A stretch of DNA of 64,000 nucleotides from Solirubrobacterales bacterium (GTDB lineage: Bacteria; Actinomycetota; Thermoleophilia; Solirubrobacterales; Solirubrobacteraceae). The translations under genes and the position numbers were made by a program. Under the pieces are notes generated by a model. That model ran no database searches. It worked only from the letters and a program-made list of their open reading frames with translations, and was not told the origin of the DNA. Of the stretch, positions 37,515 through 47,479 are shown piece after piece (position 1 is the stretch's first letter; each line of letters starts with the position of its first letter). The DNA lies in contig PKXY01000028.1 in NCBI GenBank assembly GCA_003132505.1, positions 76,291 to 140,290 on the forward strand, written 5' to 3'.

Positions 37515-38618
37515 ATGTCGATACTCGAAGTGGTCGCGAGGCCGGTCCTAGGGCGCTCAGAGCCGCGTACGCTGCGTGGCCGCGCGCGCCTCGGCCGGCG
37601 CACCAAGCTGCTCGCCAGACGCCTCGCGCGTGGCGAGATCGCGATAATCGACCACCCGGGTCTCGATCGCGTGTCGGCCGAGGACATGATCGCGGCGCGC
37701 GTCTGCGCGGTGATCAACTGCAGCCGGTCGCTCAGCGACAGTTATCCGAACATGGGCCCGCTGCTCCTCGCCGAAGCCGGGATTGCGCTGATCGACGTGC
37801 CAGACGACTCGCTGTTCGAGCGCTGCCGCGACGGCGAGCTGCTCGAGGTCACGAGCCACGGCGAGCTGCGCCGCGACGGCGAGTTGCTGGCAGCGGGACG
37901 CGCACTGGGCCTCGCGGAGCTGCAGGCCCAGACGCGTGCTCGGCGCGATCAGATCGGCGAGGCGCTCGAGCGCTTTGCGCTCAACACGATCGAGCACATG
38001 CGCGAGGAGCGCGAGCTGCTCGCAGGCAAGCTCGAGCTGCCGCCCCTGGCCAGCGATTTCCGCGACCGGCCGGCGCTCGTCGTCGTGCGTGGCGGCGGCT
38101 ACCTGGACGATCTGCGCTCGCTGCGCTCCTACATCCGCGACGTGCGCCCGATCATCGTCGCGGTCGACGGCGCAGTTGACGGCCTGCTCGACGCCGGCCT
38201 GCGTCCGGACATGATCGTCGGCGACATGGACTCCGCCAGCGACCGCGCGCTCCGCTGCGGCGCTGAGCTGGTTGCCCACGCCTACAGCGACGGACACGCG
38301 CCGGGGCGCGACCGGCTCGAGCGGCTCGGTCTCACGCACGCGGTCGTACGCGTGCCCGGGACGAGCGAGGACGCCGCGATGCTGATCGCGGCCGAGAAGG
38401 GAGCGTCGCTGATCGTCGCCGTCGGCTCGCAGCTCAACCTGGTGGAGTTCCTCGACCGCGACCGCAAAGGGGCCTCCTCGAGCTTTCTCACGCGACTGAG
38501 AATCGGCGAGATCCTCGTCGATGCCAAAGGAGTCAGCCGCCTCTACCGTCCGCGTCCGCGCCACGACTTTGCGCGGCTTGTGCGGCTAAAGATCCGGGCG
38601 CTCTTTGGGGCGAGCTAG
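37515..38618 (+). CDS. steA: SteA-like protein with thiamin-pyrophosphokinase-like domain
   Basis: 367 residues from the ATG at 37515 (MSILEVVARPVLGRSEPRTL). The C-terminal half has the TPK-like core VVVRGGGYLDDLRSLRSYI, IIVAVDGAVDGLLDAGLRPD and MIVGDMDSASD, then VRVPGTSEDAAMLIA and one membrane-like stretch. In Corynebacterium, SteA works with SteB at the divisome. In mycobacteria the homologue (Rv1697) follows recN and precedes Rv1698 and pyrG. The same flanks hold here with insertions, supporting the name. No SteB-like gene follows. Confidence 0.85.
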   Translation: MSILEVVARPVLGRSEPRTLRGRARLGRRTKLLARRLARGEIAIIDHPGLDRVSAEDMIAARVCAVINCSRSLSDSYPNMGPLLLAEAGIALIDVPDDSLFERCRDGELLEVTSHGELRRDGELLAAGRALGLAELQAQTRARRDQIGEALERFALNTIEHMREERELLAGKLELPPLASDFRDRPALVVVRGGGYLDDLRSLRSYIRDVRPIIVAVDGAVDGLLDAGLRPDMIVGDMDSASDRALRCGAELVAHAYSDGHAPGRDRLERLGLTHAVVRVPGTSEDAAMLIAAEKGASLIVAVGSQLNLVEFLDRDRKGASSSFLTRLRIGEILVDAKGVSRLYRPRPRHDFARLVRLKIRALFGAS

Positions 38619-38704
38619 CTCCGCGCGCCAGCGCACCGGTCGATGACCGATCATCGTCACCGCGACCGCTCAGCGGCCGCTCCCCGTCTCGGCGGAGTAG
38701 CGCG

Positions 38705-39436
38705 ATGAACCCCGAACCGTTGCCGCCGATCAGAGATCTCCTCGGGCGGACGTTTGCCTTCTACCGCCGCTATCTGCGACTGATCATCCTCGTGACGTTT
38801 CCGGTGGTGGCGTTCGTCGACGTCGTGATCGGGGCGGGGCTCGGCGAGCTCACCGCAAGCGCGCACAAGAACCTTCCGGATTCGGACCTCTACATCGGCT
38901 ATGCCGCGGAGGCGTTCGTGACGGTGCCGTTGGTAACCACATGCGTCGCGCGCGCAGTCGTGCTCGACCGCGTCGGGACAAGCCCGCCGCGTGCCCGACA
39001 GGTGCTCCAGGAGGGTTTCGACCTGTTCGTCCCGGCGTTCCTCGTGGTCCTGGTGGTCGCATGCGCCGCCGCGGCCGGTCTGTTCGTGCTGCTGATCCCA
39101 GGGATCTATGTTGCCGTGAGCTGGTATTTCGCGGTGCAGGCGGTTTCAGTCGACGGACGGCGCGGCTTTGCCGCGATCACCACGAGTGCCGATCTGGTGC
39201 GCGGGCACTGGTGGCACAGTGCCGGAGTCGGCGTCTGCTACTTCATGGTGCTGCTCTTCGCTTCGGTCGTTCCGGAGGACATCTTCGGCAGCCTCGCGAT
39301 CGCCACCGACAGCTACGCGCTGGTCGTCGTCGGCGCGGTGGTGCTGGATACCGTCGTCCTCCCATTCATTGCGATCGGCTCCACGCTCTACTACCTCGAA
39401 TTGCGCGTCCGAGCCGGCATGCCCGCACTGCGCTAG
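38705..39436 (+). CDS. Polytopic membrane protein, YciC-like
   Basis: 243 residues with five to six hydrophobic helices. The pattern RDLLGRTFAFYRRYLRLIIL at the start is familiar. LLIPGIYVAVSWYFAVQAVS in the middle, then FAAITTSADLVRGHWWHSAG, is the look of uncharacterised YciC/DUF-type membrane proteins common in Gram-positive bacteria. I can assign no activity. It occupies the slot where SteB would be expected after SteA, but has no obvious likeness to it. Its ATG is 86 bases after steA, so co-transcription is possible. A GC-rich hairpin lies 113 bases downstream. Confidence 0.7.
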   Translation: MNPEPLPPIRDLLGRTFAFYRRYLRLIILVTFPVVAFVDVVIGAGLGELTASAHKNLPDSDLYIGYAAEAFVTVPLVTTCVARAVVLDRVGTSPPRARQVLQEGFDLFVPAFLVVLVVACAAAAGLFVLLIPGIYVAVSWYFAVQAVSVDGRRGFAAITTSADLVRGHWWHSAGVGVCYFMVLLFASVVPEDIFGSLAIATDSYALVVVGAVVLDTVVLPFIAIGSTLYYLELRVRAGMPALR

Positions 39437-39548
39437 CAACGGTCCGGTCTGCGCACCCCGCAAGCGTCCCGCCAGTTGAGGACACCCTTGTGGCTGCATC
39501 GCACGGCCATCGTCCAACGACGTTGATGAGCGGCGACGCCGGAGCGCA

Positions 39549-39567
39549 GCCGGGGCGAAGCCCCGGC
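39549..39567 (+). terminator. GC-rich hairpin, possible terminator
   Basis: GCCGGGGC and GCCCCGGC form a perfect 8-bp stem with a GAA loop. It lies in the 156-base gap between the YciC-like gene and the PNPT-like gene, 26 bases before the latter's start. No T-run follows. It could end transcription from the steA side or fold in the leader of the pyrG operon. Confidence 0.45.
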
Positions 39568-39592
39568 GAGCACCGCCGGAGCATCCGCTACG

Positions 39593-40441
39593 GTGGATTG
39601 GATGCTCGCGCTGCCGTTGATTTGCTCCTCGCTCGCAGCGCTCGCGATCGCACCGGCGGCCTGCAGGTCGCTCGCCGCAGGCCCACTGGCGCGCGAGAAC
39701 TACCGCGGCCGGATCGTCGCCTGCCCGCTCGGGATCGTGATCGTCCTCGCTGCCCTCCTCGCGCTCGGTCCGCTGGCGCTCGCGCAGCAGCTGTCGCACC
39801 GGACGTTGCTGCCCGCGGACATCGGCTGGATCTCCGTCCTGGTGTTTGGTGTCGCGCTGCTCGGGCTGGCCGACGACGCGCTCGCCGGGAAGGCGCGCGG
39901 CTGGCGAGGAAACCTGGCGGCGCTGGGGGCGGGACGCGTCGACACCGGTGCGCTCAAGGCCGTGGGCACGCTCAGCCTGGCGCTGTTCGTCACGGCGGGT
40001 CGTGCCGGCGGTACTGGACGGTTCCTCCTGAGCGCGGCGGTGCTGGCGCTTTCGACCAACGCCTTCAACCTGATCGACCTCCGTCCAGGTCGCGCCGTCA
40101 AGGCGCTCGTCCTGCTGGGGGCGGGCTTGACGCTTGCGAGCGGCGCGCTCCATCCGCTCTGGGCGCTCGGGTTGTTTGCCGGGCCGGCGTTGGTCCTCGG
40201 TGCCTATGACCTGCGCGAGCGCGGCATGCTCGGCGACACGGGGGCGAACCTGCTCGGCGCGCTCGCCGGCGCCTGGATGGTGCTGACGCTGTCGGCGAGC
40301 GGCCTCCTCGTTGCGCTCGCGCTGCTCGTCGCGTTCACGATCTACGGCGAGTTCTGCTCAATTTCGGCACTTGTCGAGCGCGCCCCCGTCCTCCGCCATC
40401 TAGACTCAATCGGGAGACCTAACGATGCAATTGACGCCTGA
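39593..40441 (+). CDS. PNPT-family (MraY/WecA-like) membrane protein with divergent active site
   Basis: 282 residues and about nine helices. Family marks remain: [17 protein letters not shown] near the start, [18 protein letters not shown] (the DDxxxK-type Asp pair), [20 protein letters not shown] and [20 protein letters not shown]. In active enzymes the third motif reads N-L-x-D-G-x-D-G-L; here the second half is L-R-P-G-R, so the second Asp is gone. It may be a regulator or an enzyme with a changed mechanism. Start is GTG 39593 or ATG 39602. Its end overlaps pyrG by 17 bases, so it is in the pyrG operon. Confidence 0.75.
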   Translation: MDWMLALPLICSSLAALAIAPAACRSLAAGPLARENYRGRIVACPLGIVIVLAALLALGPLALAQQLSHRTLLPADIGWISVLVFGVALLGLADDALAGKARGWRGNLAALGAGRVDTGALKAVGTLSLALFVTAGRAGGTGRFLLSAAVLALSTNAFNLIDLRPGRAVKALVLLGAGLTLASGALHPLWALGLFAGPALVLGAYDLRERGMLGDTGANLLGALAGAWMVLTLSASGLLVALALLVAFTIYGEFCSISALVERAPVLRHLDSIGRPNDAIDA

Positions 40442-42140
40442 CCGCCAGTCCGGACCTCGTTTCATCTTCATCACCGGCGGCGTCGTCTCTTCGCTCGGCA
40501 AGGGAATCGCCGCCGCGTCGATCGGTCGCCTGCTCGTCGCGCGTGGATTCAGCGTCGCGCTGCAGAAGTTCGACCCCTACATCAACGTCGACCCCGGCAC
40601 GATGTCGCCCTACCAGCACGGGGAGGTGTTCGTCACCGAGGATGGCGCCGAGACCGACCTCGATCTCGGTCACTACGAGCGCTTCACGGACGCCGACACG
40701 ACGCGCGCGTCGAACGTCACGGCTGGCGGCATCTACAACTCCGTGATCCGCCGCGAGCGGCGCGGTGACTACCTCGGCGCGACGGTCCAGGTGGTGCCCC
40801 ACATCACCGACGAGATCAAGCAGCGGATCTCGCTGATCGCCCAGGCGACCGACGCCGACTTCGTCGTGACCGAGATCGGCGGCACCGTCGGCGACATCGA
40901 GTCGCTGCCGTTCCTCGAGGCGATCCGCCAGTACCCGGTCGACGTCGGGCGCCGGCGCTGCATGTTCATCCACCTCACGCTCGTCCCCTACATCAGTCAC
41001 GCCGGCGAGCTGAAGACGAAGCCGACGCAGCACTCGGTCAACGAGCTGCGCCGAATCGGCATCCAGCCGGACATGCTCGTCTGCCGCTCGGAGTCAGGGC
41101 TGTCGCGCGACATCCGCAAGAAGATCGCGCTGTTCGCCAGCCTTCCGCTTGAGGCGATCGTCTCCGCCTACGACGTCGAGAACATCTACTCGGTGCCGCT
41201 CGGCTACCACGACGAGGGGGTCGACGACTTCGTGCTCGAGCACTTCGGACTCGACGCACCGCCCGCCGATCTCGACGGCTGGCGGTCGTTGATCGAGCGC
41301 GCCGGGGCGGCGAGCCAGACGCTGCGGATCGCGATCGTCGGTAAGTACGTCGAGCTCGAGGATGCCTACCTGTCGGTCGCGGAGGCACTGCGCCACGCCG
41401 GCTTCCTGCACGGCTGCCGGATCTCGATCGACTGGGTCGACTCCGAGTCGCTCGTGCGCGAAGCCGATGGCGGTACGAGCGCCGCCGAGCGACTCGCCGG
41501 CTGTGACGGCATCCTGATCCCCGGCGGCTTCGGCAGCCGCGGCTTCGAAGGCAAGATCGCGGCTGCGCGGTATGCGCGCGAGGCCGGCGTGCCCTACCTC
41601 GGTATCTGCTTCGGCATGCACGTCGCGGTTTGCGAGTTCGCCCGCGACGTCGCCGGCATGGACGGCGCAAACTCGACCGAGTGCGACCCGGAGACCCCTT
41701 ATCCGGTGATCGATCTGCTGCCGGAGCAGAAGGAGATCGCCGACCTCGGTGGCACGATGCGACTCGGCGCCGACCCGATCAAGCTCAACGCGGGGACTCG
41801 CGCGCGCGCAATCTACGGTGAGGCGGTCGCCTACGAGCGTCACCGCCATCGCTACGAGGTCAACAACATGCTGCGCAAGCGGATCGAATCGGCCGGGCTG
41901 GTGATGTCAGGCACCTCGCCCGACGGGCGGCTCGTCGAGGTGGTCGAGATTCCCGATCACCCGTTCTTCGTCGCCTCGCAGTACCACCCGGAGTTCAAGT
42001 CGCGGCCCGACCGCCCGGCGCCGCTCTTCCGCGAGTTCGTCGGCTGCGCGCTCGAACGCGTGCACGCCGCTCGCGACGACGACGAGGAGCAAGCAGAGCA
42101 TGTCGTGGCGAGCAGCGAGTCGCCCGCTCCCAACCCGTGA
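40425..42140 (+). CDS. pyrG: CTP synthase
   Basis: 571 residues in two domains. The synthetase domain has [40 protein letters not shown] and [20 protein letters not shown]. The C-terminal glutaminase has [17 protein letters not shown], the nucleophile Cys in [17 protein letters not shown], and the His/Glu pair in [12 protein letters not shown]. It makes CTP from UTP, ATP and glutamine. The ATG at 40425 lies within the preceding gene. The end has a short acidic tail. Downstream coupling is by GTGA. Confidence 0.97.
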   Translation: MQLTPDRQSGPRFIFITGGVVSSLGKGIAAASIGRLLVARGFSVALQKFDPYINVDPGTMSPYQHGEVFVTEDGAETDLDLGHYERFTDADTTRASNVTAGGIYNSVIRRERRGDYLGATVQVVPHITDEIKQRISLIAQATDADFVVTEIGGTVGDIESLPFLEAIRQYPVDVGRRRCMFIHLTLVPYISHAGELKTKPTQHSVNELRRIGIQPDMLVCRSESGLSRDIRKKIALFASLPLEAIVSAYDVENIYSVPLGYHDEGVDDFVLEHFGLDAPPADLDGWRSLIERAGAASQTLRIAIVGKYVELEDAYLSVAEALRHAGFLHGCRISIDWVDSESLVREADGGTSAAERLAGCDGILIPGGFGSRGFEGKIAAARYAREAGVPYLGICFGMHVAVCEFARDVAGMDGANSTECDPETPYPVIDLLPEQKEIADLGGTMRLGADPIKLNAGTRARAIYGEAVAYERHRHRYEVNNMLRKRIESAGLVMSGTSPDGRLVEVVEIPDHPFFVASQYHPEFKSRPDRPAPLFREFVGCALERVHAARDDDEEQAEHVVASSESPAPNP

Positions 42141-43273
42141 GCGCAGTCGCAGTCGCCGACCTCGAACGGCGGCGCCTCGGCGAGCGGTTCGCGGCGCTGT
42201 GCAGTGTCTACAGCCCGTCGCGCTTCGAGCGTGCCTGCGCCGAGCTCGTCCGTGGCGAGTTGGACGAGATCGGCGTTGTCGTCGAGGAGGATGAGGCGGG
42301 CAGCGCGCTCGGAGGCGATTGCGGCAATCTGCTCGCGCGGATCCCCGGCAGCGGCGAGGGTTCGCTGCTCTTCTGCGCCCACCTCGACACGGTTCCTGCC
42401 GCCGCGCCGATTCGCCCGGTGCTCGTCGACGGCGGCTGGGAGAACGCCAACGACGCGATTCTCGGCGCTGACAACAAGACCGCCGTCGCCGTGCTGCTCG
42501 CGCTGGCCCGGCGGCTCGTCGCCGAGCCCGCGGCGGCGGGCGTCGAGCTCCTCTTCACGGTCGGCGAAGAGGTCGGCCTGCTGGGCGCCAAAGAGTTCGA
42601 GATCGGCGTGCTGCGAAGCCGCGTCGGCTTCACCTTCGATGCCGCGATGCCGCTCGGCGGGGTCGTCGTGTCCTCACCCACCTACTACCGCGTGAGCGCT
42701 GAGCTGCACGGCGTTGCAGCCCACGCCGGCGTCAGCCCGGAGGATGGTCGCAGCGCGATTCTCGCCGCGGCGCGTGGGATCGCGCAGATGAAGCTCGGAC
42801 GGATCGACGCTGAGACGACCGCGAACATCGGGACGATCGCCGGTGGCAACGCCGCCAACGTCGTGCCGGACCGCTGCAGCATCCTCGGCGAGGCGCGCAG
42901 CCTCGACGCCGGTCGTGCCGAGGAGGTCGCGAGCAGCCTCGTCGCCTGCCTCGCCGACGCCGCAAACGACCCCGAATGCGAGTGCGACCTCGACGTGACG
43001 ATTCAGCGCGAGTTCGACGGCTACCGCGTCCGCCACTCGGCGCCGGAGCTCGCGCTCGTCAGCGAGACGCTGCGCGACTGCGGCTACGAGCCGAATCTGG
43101 TCTTCAGCGGCGGTGGCAGCGACGTCAACGCGCTGCGCAGCAAGGGCTGCGCCGTGCTCAACCTCGGCAACGGCACGGAGCGCCCGCACGAGTCGACCGA
43201 GCGTGTCAGCGTCGCGGCGCTTGAAGGGACGCTCGAGCTCGCCATCGCGCTGGTCGCCCGCGCGGGCGGCTAG
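42137..43273 (+). CDS. M20-family metallopeptidase (PepT-like)
   Basis: 378 residues from GTG 42137, coupled to pyrG. The zinc-binding motifs are [16 protein letters not shown] (His, Asp), [17 protein letters not shown] (Asp) and [18 protein letters not shown] (Glu-Glu). A dimerisation domain, [20 protein letters not shown], precedes [20 protein letters not shown] and a late His (GTERPHEST). It resembles the PepT/YqjE-like tripeptidase branch. It is cytoplasmic and the substrate is unproven. The gene sits between pyrG and the DUF3866 gene. Confidence 0.88.
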   Translation: MSAVAVADLERRRLGERFAALCSVYSPSRFERACAELVRGELDEIGVVVEEDEAGSALGGDCGNLLARIPGSGEGSLLFCAHLDTVPAAAPIRPVLVDGGWENANDAILGADNKTAVAVLLALARRLVAEPAAAGVELLFTVGEEVGLLGAKEFEIGVLRSRVGFTFDAAMPLGGVVVSSPTYYRVSAELHGVAAHAGVSPEDGRSAILAAARGIAQMKLGRIDAETTANIGTIAGGNAANVVPDRCSILGEARSLDAGRAEEVASSLVACLADAANDPECECDLDVTIQREFDGYRVRHSAPELALVSETLRDCGYEPNLVFSGGGSDVNALRSKGCAVLNLGNGTERPHESTERVSVAALEGTLELAIALVARAGG

Positions 43274-43284
43274 GAGCCGAGCGC

Positions 43285-44334
43285 GTGCTGCGCCTGGAGC
43301 GCGGCGTCGTGCGCTCCGCTGGAGCGCCGAGCGGCCCGACCGGCGCCGGACCCACAGGGACCGGCGAGCAGCGGCTGGGCGTCGAGCTGGCCGACGGTGA
43401 GCATCCCGCCGTCGCCGATGTCGGGCTGGTCGGCGGCTGCGAGGTCGGCGACGAGGTGATCGTTAACGTCGCCGCACGTCAGCTGGGTCTCGGCTCGGGC
43501 GGCTTCGACATCGTGCACGCCAACCTGACCCGCGGGCTGCGGGCGCCGCCGCTCGGAGCTGAGCACGTGCTGAAGCTCAACTACACGAGCCTCCAGCACG
43601 AAATCGACCCGGTCGACGCGCGCGTCGGCGAAGCGGCGGTGAGCGAGCTTGCGGGCGCGCCTGTGGCGGTGCTGGCGCTGCACGGTCAGCTTGCAGCGGT
43701 CGCCTGGGCCTGCGCCGGGGCGCGGCTCGGCTACGTGCAGACTGCGGGCGCTGCGCTTCCAGGGAGCCACTCGCGAACGGTTGGCGAGCTGCGCGCGCGC
43801 GGACTGCTTGCCGACCACATCACCGCCGGCGGAGCGTTCGGCGGCTCCTCGGGTGACGCCGTCACGACGGCTGGCGCGCTGGCCTACGGCTTCTCACGGC
43901 GCGGCTGGGAGGCCGCGATCTGCGGGCCCGGCCCGGGCATCGTCGGCAGCGGCTCGAGCCTCGGCCACGGCGGGCTCGTCGCGCTCGAGAGCGCGCACAC
44001 GGCGCTCGCGCTCGGCGCCGCTACGGTGATCGTGCCGCGGCTCTCGAGCGGGGACCCGCGGCCCGAGCACCGCGGCCTCTCCCACCACACCCGCAGCGTC
44101 CTCGAGCTGATGCTGGCGAGCGCGATCGTCGCGCTGCCGGCAGGGGAGCCGGTGCCCGAGCTGCGCGGACGCCGGCACGACTGGCGCGAGCGTCAGGTCG
44201 ACCTCGCCGGATACGCGGCGAGCGGACTGCCGGACGAGGTGATGGGCAGGCCACTCGGCGATGACGTTCTGTTCTTCGCCGCGGCGCTCGCGGGCGGTGT
44301 GGTGCTCGGCGAGCTGGCCAGCGCACGGCGCTGA
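43285..44334 (+). CDS. DUF3866 family protein
   Basis: 349 residues, soluble, Gly/Ala-rich. It matches my memory of the actinobacterial DUF3866 family: NVAARQLGLGSGGFDIVHAN, VLKLNYTSLQHEIDPVDAR, QLAAVAWACAGARLGYVQTA and AAICGPGPGIVGSGSSLGHGG. The last looks like a glycine loop that could bind a nucleotide or phosphate. RLSSGDPRPEHRGLSHHT holds conserved Asp and His. No function is known to me. The start is probably GTG 43285, 12 bases after the peptidase gene. It lies between pyrG and xerD, where mycobacteria have a Nudix gene. Confidence 0.8.
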   Translation: MLRLERGVVRSAGAPSGPTGAGPTGTGEQRLGVELADGEHPAVADVGLVGGCEVGDEVIVNVAARQLGLGSGGFDIVHANLTRGLRAPPLGAEHVLKLNYTSLQHEIDPVDARVGEAAVSELAGAPVAVLALHGQLAAVAWACAGARLGYVQTAGAALPGSHSRTVGELRARGLLADHITAGGAFGGSSGDAVTTAGALAYGFSRRGWEAAICGPGPGIVGSGSSLGHGGLVALESAHTALALGAATVIVPRLSSGDPRPEHRGLSHHTRSVLELMLASAIVALPAGEPVPELRGRRHDWRERQVDLAGYAASGLPDEVMGRPLGDDVLFFAAALAGGVVLGELASARR

Positions 44335-44394
44335 GCGTTTTGGCGCTCGCGTTGCGGCAAGAGGGGTCTCGTCGCGCGCTGCGAATTATGGGCA

Positions 44395-45336
44395 ATGGCC
44401 GCGCTTGCGATCGCGCCTTACCGCCAGCTGGAGCAGCTGGTGCTGGACTTCCTCGGCTACCTCGAATTCGAGCGTGCGCTGTCGCGCAACACGCTCGAGG
44501 CTTACCGCAGCGATCTGCTCCAGTACGGCGACTTTCTGCGGGCGCACAACCTCGACGTGCTGACCGTCGGACACGCGGAGCTGACGGCCTTCCTGACCGA
44601 GCTGGCGATGGGCGGCAATGGTCGCGCGGGCGCGAAGGCCGCGACCCTCCAGCGCAAGGTGGCTTGCCTACGGTCGTTCTACCGCTACCTGCGCCGCGAG
44701 GGGATCATGACCAACGATCCGACGGCCGACCTGCACGGTCCGCGCAAGCCGCAGCGGCTGCCGGAGGTGCTGACCCGCGACGAGGTGATGCGCCTGATCA
44801 TGTCGGCCACCGGCAAGTCTCCGATTGCCCTTCGCGACCGCGCGCTGCTCGAACTGATGTACGCCTGTGGCCTGCGCGCCTCGGAGGCGACCGGTCTGGA
44901 GATCGATGACGTGGATCTCGTCGAGCAGATGCTGCGCGCGCGCGGCAAGGGCTCGAAGGAGCGCGTCGTGCCGATCGGCCGCTCGGCGGTCCTGGCGCTG
45001 CGGGCCTACGCCGAGAACGGACGGCCCGAGCTCGTCGGGCTGGGCGTCGAGCGCCATGTCTTCGTCAACAGCCGCGGTATCGGCCTGACGCGCCAGGGCC
45101 TTTACAAGATCATCAAGGGCCACGCTGAGAGCGCAGGGCTGTCTGCCCGGGTGAGCCCCCACACGCTGCGCCACACCTTCGCGACGCACGTCCTCTCGGG
45201 CGGCTGCGACCTGCGCGTGCTGCAGGAGATGCTCGGTCACGCCGACGTCGCGACGACCCAGGTGTACACGCACCTCTCGAGCGATCGCCTGCGCGACGTC
45301 TACTTCCAGGCGCACCCGAGAGCCAGCTCGAACTAG
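44395..45336 (+). CDS. xerD: Tyrosine recombinase XerD
   Basis: 313 residues. The SAM-like N-terminal domain (YLEFERALSRNTLEAYRSDL) and the catalytic domain are both complete. Catalytic residues are seen as ACGLRASEATGLEIDDVDL (Arg), the beta-hairpin Lys in RARGKGSKERVVPIG, SPHTLRHTFATHVLSGG (His-x-x-Arg), EMLGHADVATTQVYTHLS (His and nucleophile Tyr). It resolves chromosome dimers at dif with XerC. The position after pyrG matches Mycobacterium (pyrG-nudix-xerD), supporting XerD over a phage integrase. Confidence 0.94.
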   Translation: MAALAIAPYRQLEQLVLDFLGYLEFERALSRNTLEAYRSDLLQYGDFLRAHNLDVLTVGHAELTAFLTELAMGGNGRAGAKAATLQRKVACLRSFYRYLRREGIMTNDPTADLHGPRKPQRLPEVLTRDEVMRLIMSATGKSPIALRDRALLELMYACGLRASEATGLEIDDVDLVEQMLRARGKGSKERVVPIGRSAVLALRAYAENGRPELVGLGVERHVFVNSRGIGLTRQGLYKIIKGHAESAGLSARVSPHTLRHTFATHVLSGGCDLRVLQEMLGHADVATTQVYTHLSSDRLRDVYFQAHPRASSN

Positions 45337-45381
45337 CGGGTCGCCAGGAGCGCGTGGTAGCGGCCCACTAGCATCGAGCCC

Positions 45382-46599
45382 GTGCCCGACTCGCCGCAAA
45401 CCGCCCGCCGTGCGTTCGTCGTCGTGATCGACGCATGCGGGATCGGCGCGCTCCCCGACGCGGACGCCTATGGCGACGCGGGCGCGAACACGCTGGCACA
45501 CGTCGCCGAGCACTGTGGGGGCCTCCAGTTGCCGGTGCTCGCCGGCCTCGGCCTCGGCTCGATCCTGCCGCTGCTTGGCGTGCCGCCGGCGACATCGCCG
45601 GTGCTGCACGGTCGCCTGGGCGCTGCGGGACCGGGCAAGGACTCGATCGCCGGGCACTGGGAGCTGATGGGGGTAGTCGTCGCCGACGCTCCGCCGACCT
45701 ACCCCGACGGGCTAGGGCCGGAGCTGCTCGAGCGAGTCGAGGCGGTGCTCGGGGGAGCGGTGATCTGCAACGCCCCCTACAACGGAGTCGGCGCGATCGA
45801 GGATTACGGCGCCGAGCATCTGCGAAGCGGACGACCGATCCTCTACACCTCGGCGGACTCCGTGGTCCAGGTCGCTGCGCACGTCGACGTGCTCGAGCCC
45901 GAGCTGCTTTACGAGCGTTGCGCGGCACTGCGCGAGCTGATGCGCGGCCCCGACGCGGTCGGGCGCGTGATCGCGCGGCCGTTCGAGGGCCAGGCGGGTG
46001 ACTTCCGCCGGACGCGCGGGCGCCGCGATTACGCGCTCGCGCCGCCGACGCGCAGCTACCTCGACGAGCTCCAGTCCGCCGGGGTTGGCGTCCACAGCGT
46101 CGGCAAGGTTCACGACCTCTTCGCGGGACGCGGGATCGACGAGGCTCACCCGGGTGCGACGAACGCCGAGGCCCTCGCCTCGATCGACGCGCTGATCGAC
46201 AATGTCGACTCCGGCCTGGTCTTCGCCAACCTGATCGAGACCGACCAGCGCTACGGGCATCGCAAGGACGTCGCCGGCTTCCACGCAGCGCTGCGCGAGA
46301 TCGACGCCGCCCTCGCCGGCTGGCTGGGACGGCTGCGTGCCGGCGACCTGCTCGTCATCAGCGCCGACCACGGCTGCGATCCGGACACCGCGCACAGTGA
46401 TCACACGCGCGAGAGCGTGCCCCTGCTGGCCCGCTTTCAGGGTGACGGTGGGCGGCGCCACGACGGCGGGCTCGCGGACGTCGGAGCGTCCGTTCTGGCC
46501 TGGTTGACGGCCAGTCCTTCCGGAGGGAGGGGACGCGAGACCGATCTGCTGCCGGGCGAGTCGTTCATCGCCGCGTCGGGGGCCGCCGGCGATGCCTGA
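45382..46599 (+). CDS. deoB: Phosphopentomutase
   Basis: 405 residues of the alkaline-phosphatase superfamily. VVVIDACGIGALPDADAYGD gives the first metal Asp. KDSIAGHWELMGV and ICNAPYNGVGAIEDYG are family features, and the second metal site is in VFANLIETDQRYGHRKDVAG and VISADHGCDPDTAHSDHTRE. It interconverts ribose or deoxyribose 1- and 5-phosphates in nucleoside salvage. GTG 45382 is the likely start. It overlaps mutM by eight bases. No other deo gene is nearby. Confidence 0.95.
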   Translation: MPDSPQTARRAFVVVIDACGIGALPDADAYGDAGANTLAHVAEHCGGLQLPVLAGLGLGSILPLLGVPPATSPVLHGRLGAAGPGKDSIAGHWELMGVVVADAPPTYPDGLGPELLERVEAVLGGAVICNAPYNGVGAIEDYGAEHLRSGRPILYTSADSVVQVAAHVDVLEPELLYERCAALRELMRGPDAVGRVIARPFEGQAGDFRRTRGRRDYALAPPTRSYLDELQSAGVGVHSVGKVHDLFAGRGIDEAHPGATNAEALASIDALIDNVDSGLVFANLIETDQRYGHRKDVAGFHAALREIDAALAGWLGRLRAGDLLVISADHGCDPDTAHSDHTRESVPLLARFQGDGGRRHDGGLADVGASVLAWLTASPSGGRGRETDLLPGESFIAASGAAGDA

Positions 46600-47479
46600 G
46601 CTGCCTGAGGTCGAGACGATTCGCCGCCAGCTCGCCCCGGCGGTCGAGGGGCGACGGCTGGTCCGCTTCGAGGTTCTCGATCCGCGGTGGTGCGAACCGC
46701 TTGCGCCGCAAGCGCTCGCCGATGCCGTGCTTGGACGCGAGGTCGAGCGGCTGGTGCGTCACGGCAAGTACCTGGATTGGCAGCTCAGCGGGGAGATTCA
46801 CCTGCTGATGCATCTGCGGATGACGGGGACCCTCCTGCTGGAGGCGGGCGAACCGCCGCGCTACGCGCGGGTGCGAATTGAATTCGATGACCTGAAAAAT
46901 CTCTGGTTGAGCGATCCACGGCGGTTTGGGACGGGGCAGCTCGTCGTGGGCGACGCCGAGCTTGAGCGGTTCGTGGCGGCGCGGCTCGGGATCGAGCCGT
47001 TCGACGAGCGTTTCGGCGGGGCGCACCTGCGCTCGCTCGCGAAGGGCCGGCGCGGCCCGATCAAGTCATTCCTGCTCGACCAGCGGAACCTCGCCGGCGT
47101 CGGGAACATCTACGCCGACGAGGCGCTGTTTGCGGCCGGCGTCCACCCGCGGCGGGCGGCCGGCGCCTTGACGGGGAAGCAGTACGCGCTGCTGGCTGAC
47201 GCGATCCGTGACGTGCTCGCTGCCGGCATCGACTCGCAAGGGGCGTCGATCGACGATTTTCGACATCTCGACGGCGCTCGCGGGAGCTTCCAGGACCGCT
47301 TTCTCGTGCATCGTCGTGAGGGCGAGCCGTGCCCGCTCTGCTCTCGCCCGATCGAGAAGATCGTCGTCGGCGGCCGCGGGACCTATGTCTGCCGCCACTG
47401 CCAACCGGTGCCGCGGGCTGCTAGGCCGCGAGCAGCTCGGCGAGCCGACCGGACTGGTCGGCCGCGTAGAGCTCGGTGA
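46592..47479 (+). CDS. mutM: Formamidopyrimidine-DNA glycosylase
   Basis: 295 residues. It removes 8-oxoguanine and formamidopyrimidines and nicks the site. The start MPELPEVETIRRQL holds the catalytic Pro2 and Glu3. LVRHGKYLDWQL has the beta-hairpin Lys, DQRNLAGVGNIYADEALFAA the helix-two-turn-helix, and the zinc finger is CPLCSRPI ... TYVCRHCQP. The protein normally ends just after the finger; here a ~25-residue Arg/Ala/Pro tail continues into the convergent glutaredoxin gene (59-base overlap). Confidence 0.95.
   Translation: MPELPEVETIRRQLAPAVEGRRLVRFEVLDPRWCEPLAPQALADAVLGREVERLVRHGKYLDWQLSGEIHLLMHLRMTGTLLLEAGEPPRYARVRIEFDDLKNLWLSDPRRFGTGQLVVGDAELERFVAARLGIEPFDERFGGAHLRSLAKGRRGPIKSFLLDQRNLAGVGNIYADEALFAAGVHPRRAAGALTGKQYALLADAIRDVLAAGIDSQGASIDDFRHLDGARGSFQDRFLVHRREGEPCPLCSRPIEKIVVGGRGTYVCRHCQPVPRAARPRAARRADRTGRPRRAR

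Noticed and set aside
44395-45336. Phage or island integrase
   Set aside because: The tyrosine recombinase lies in the conserved pyrG-xerD position, has XerD length, and no att repeats or phage genes surround it.
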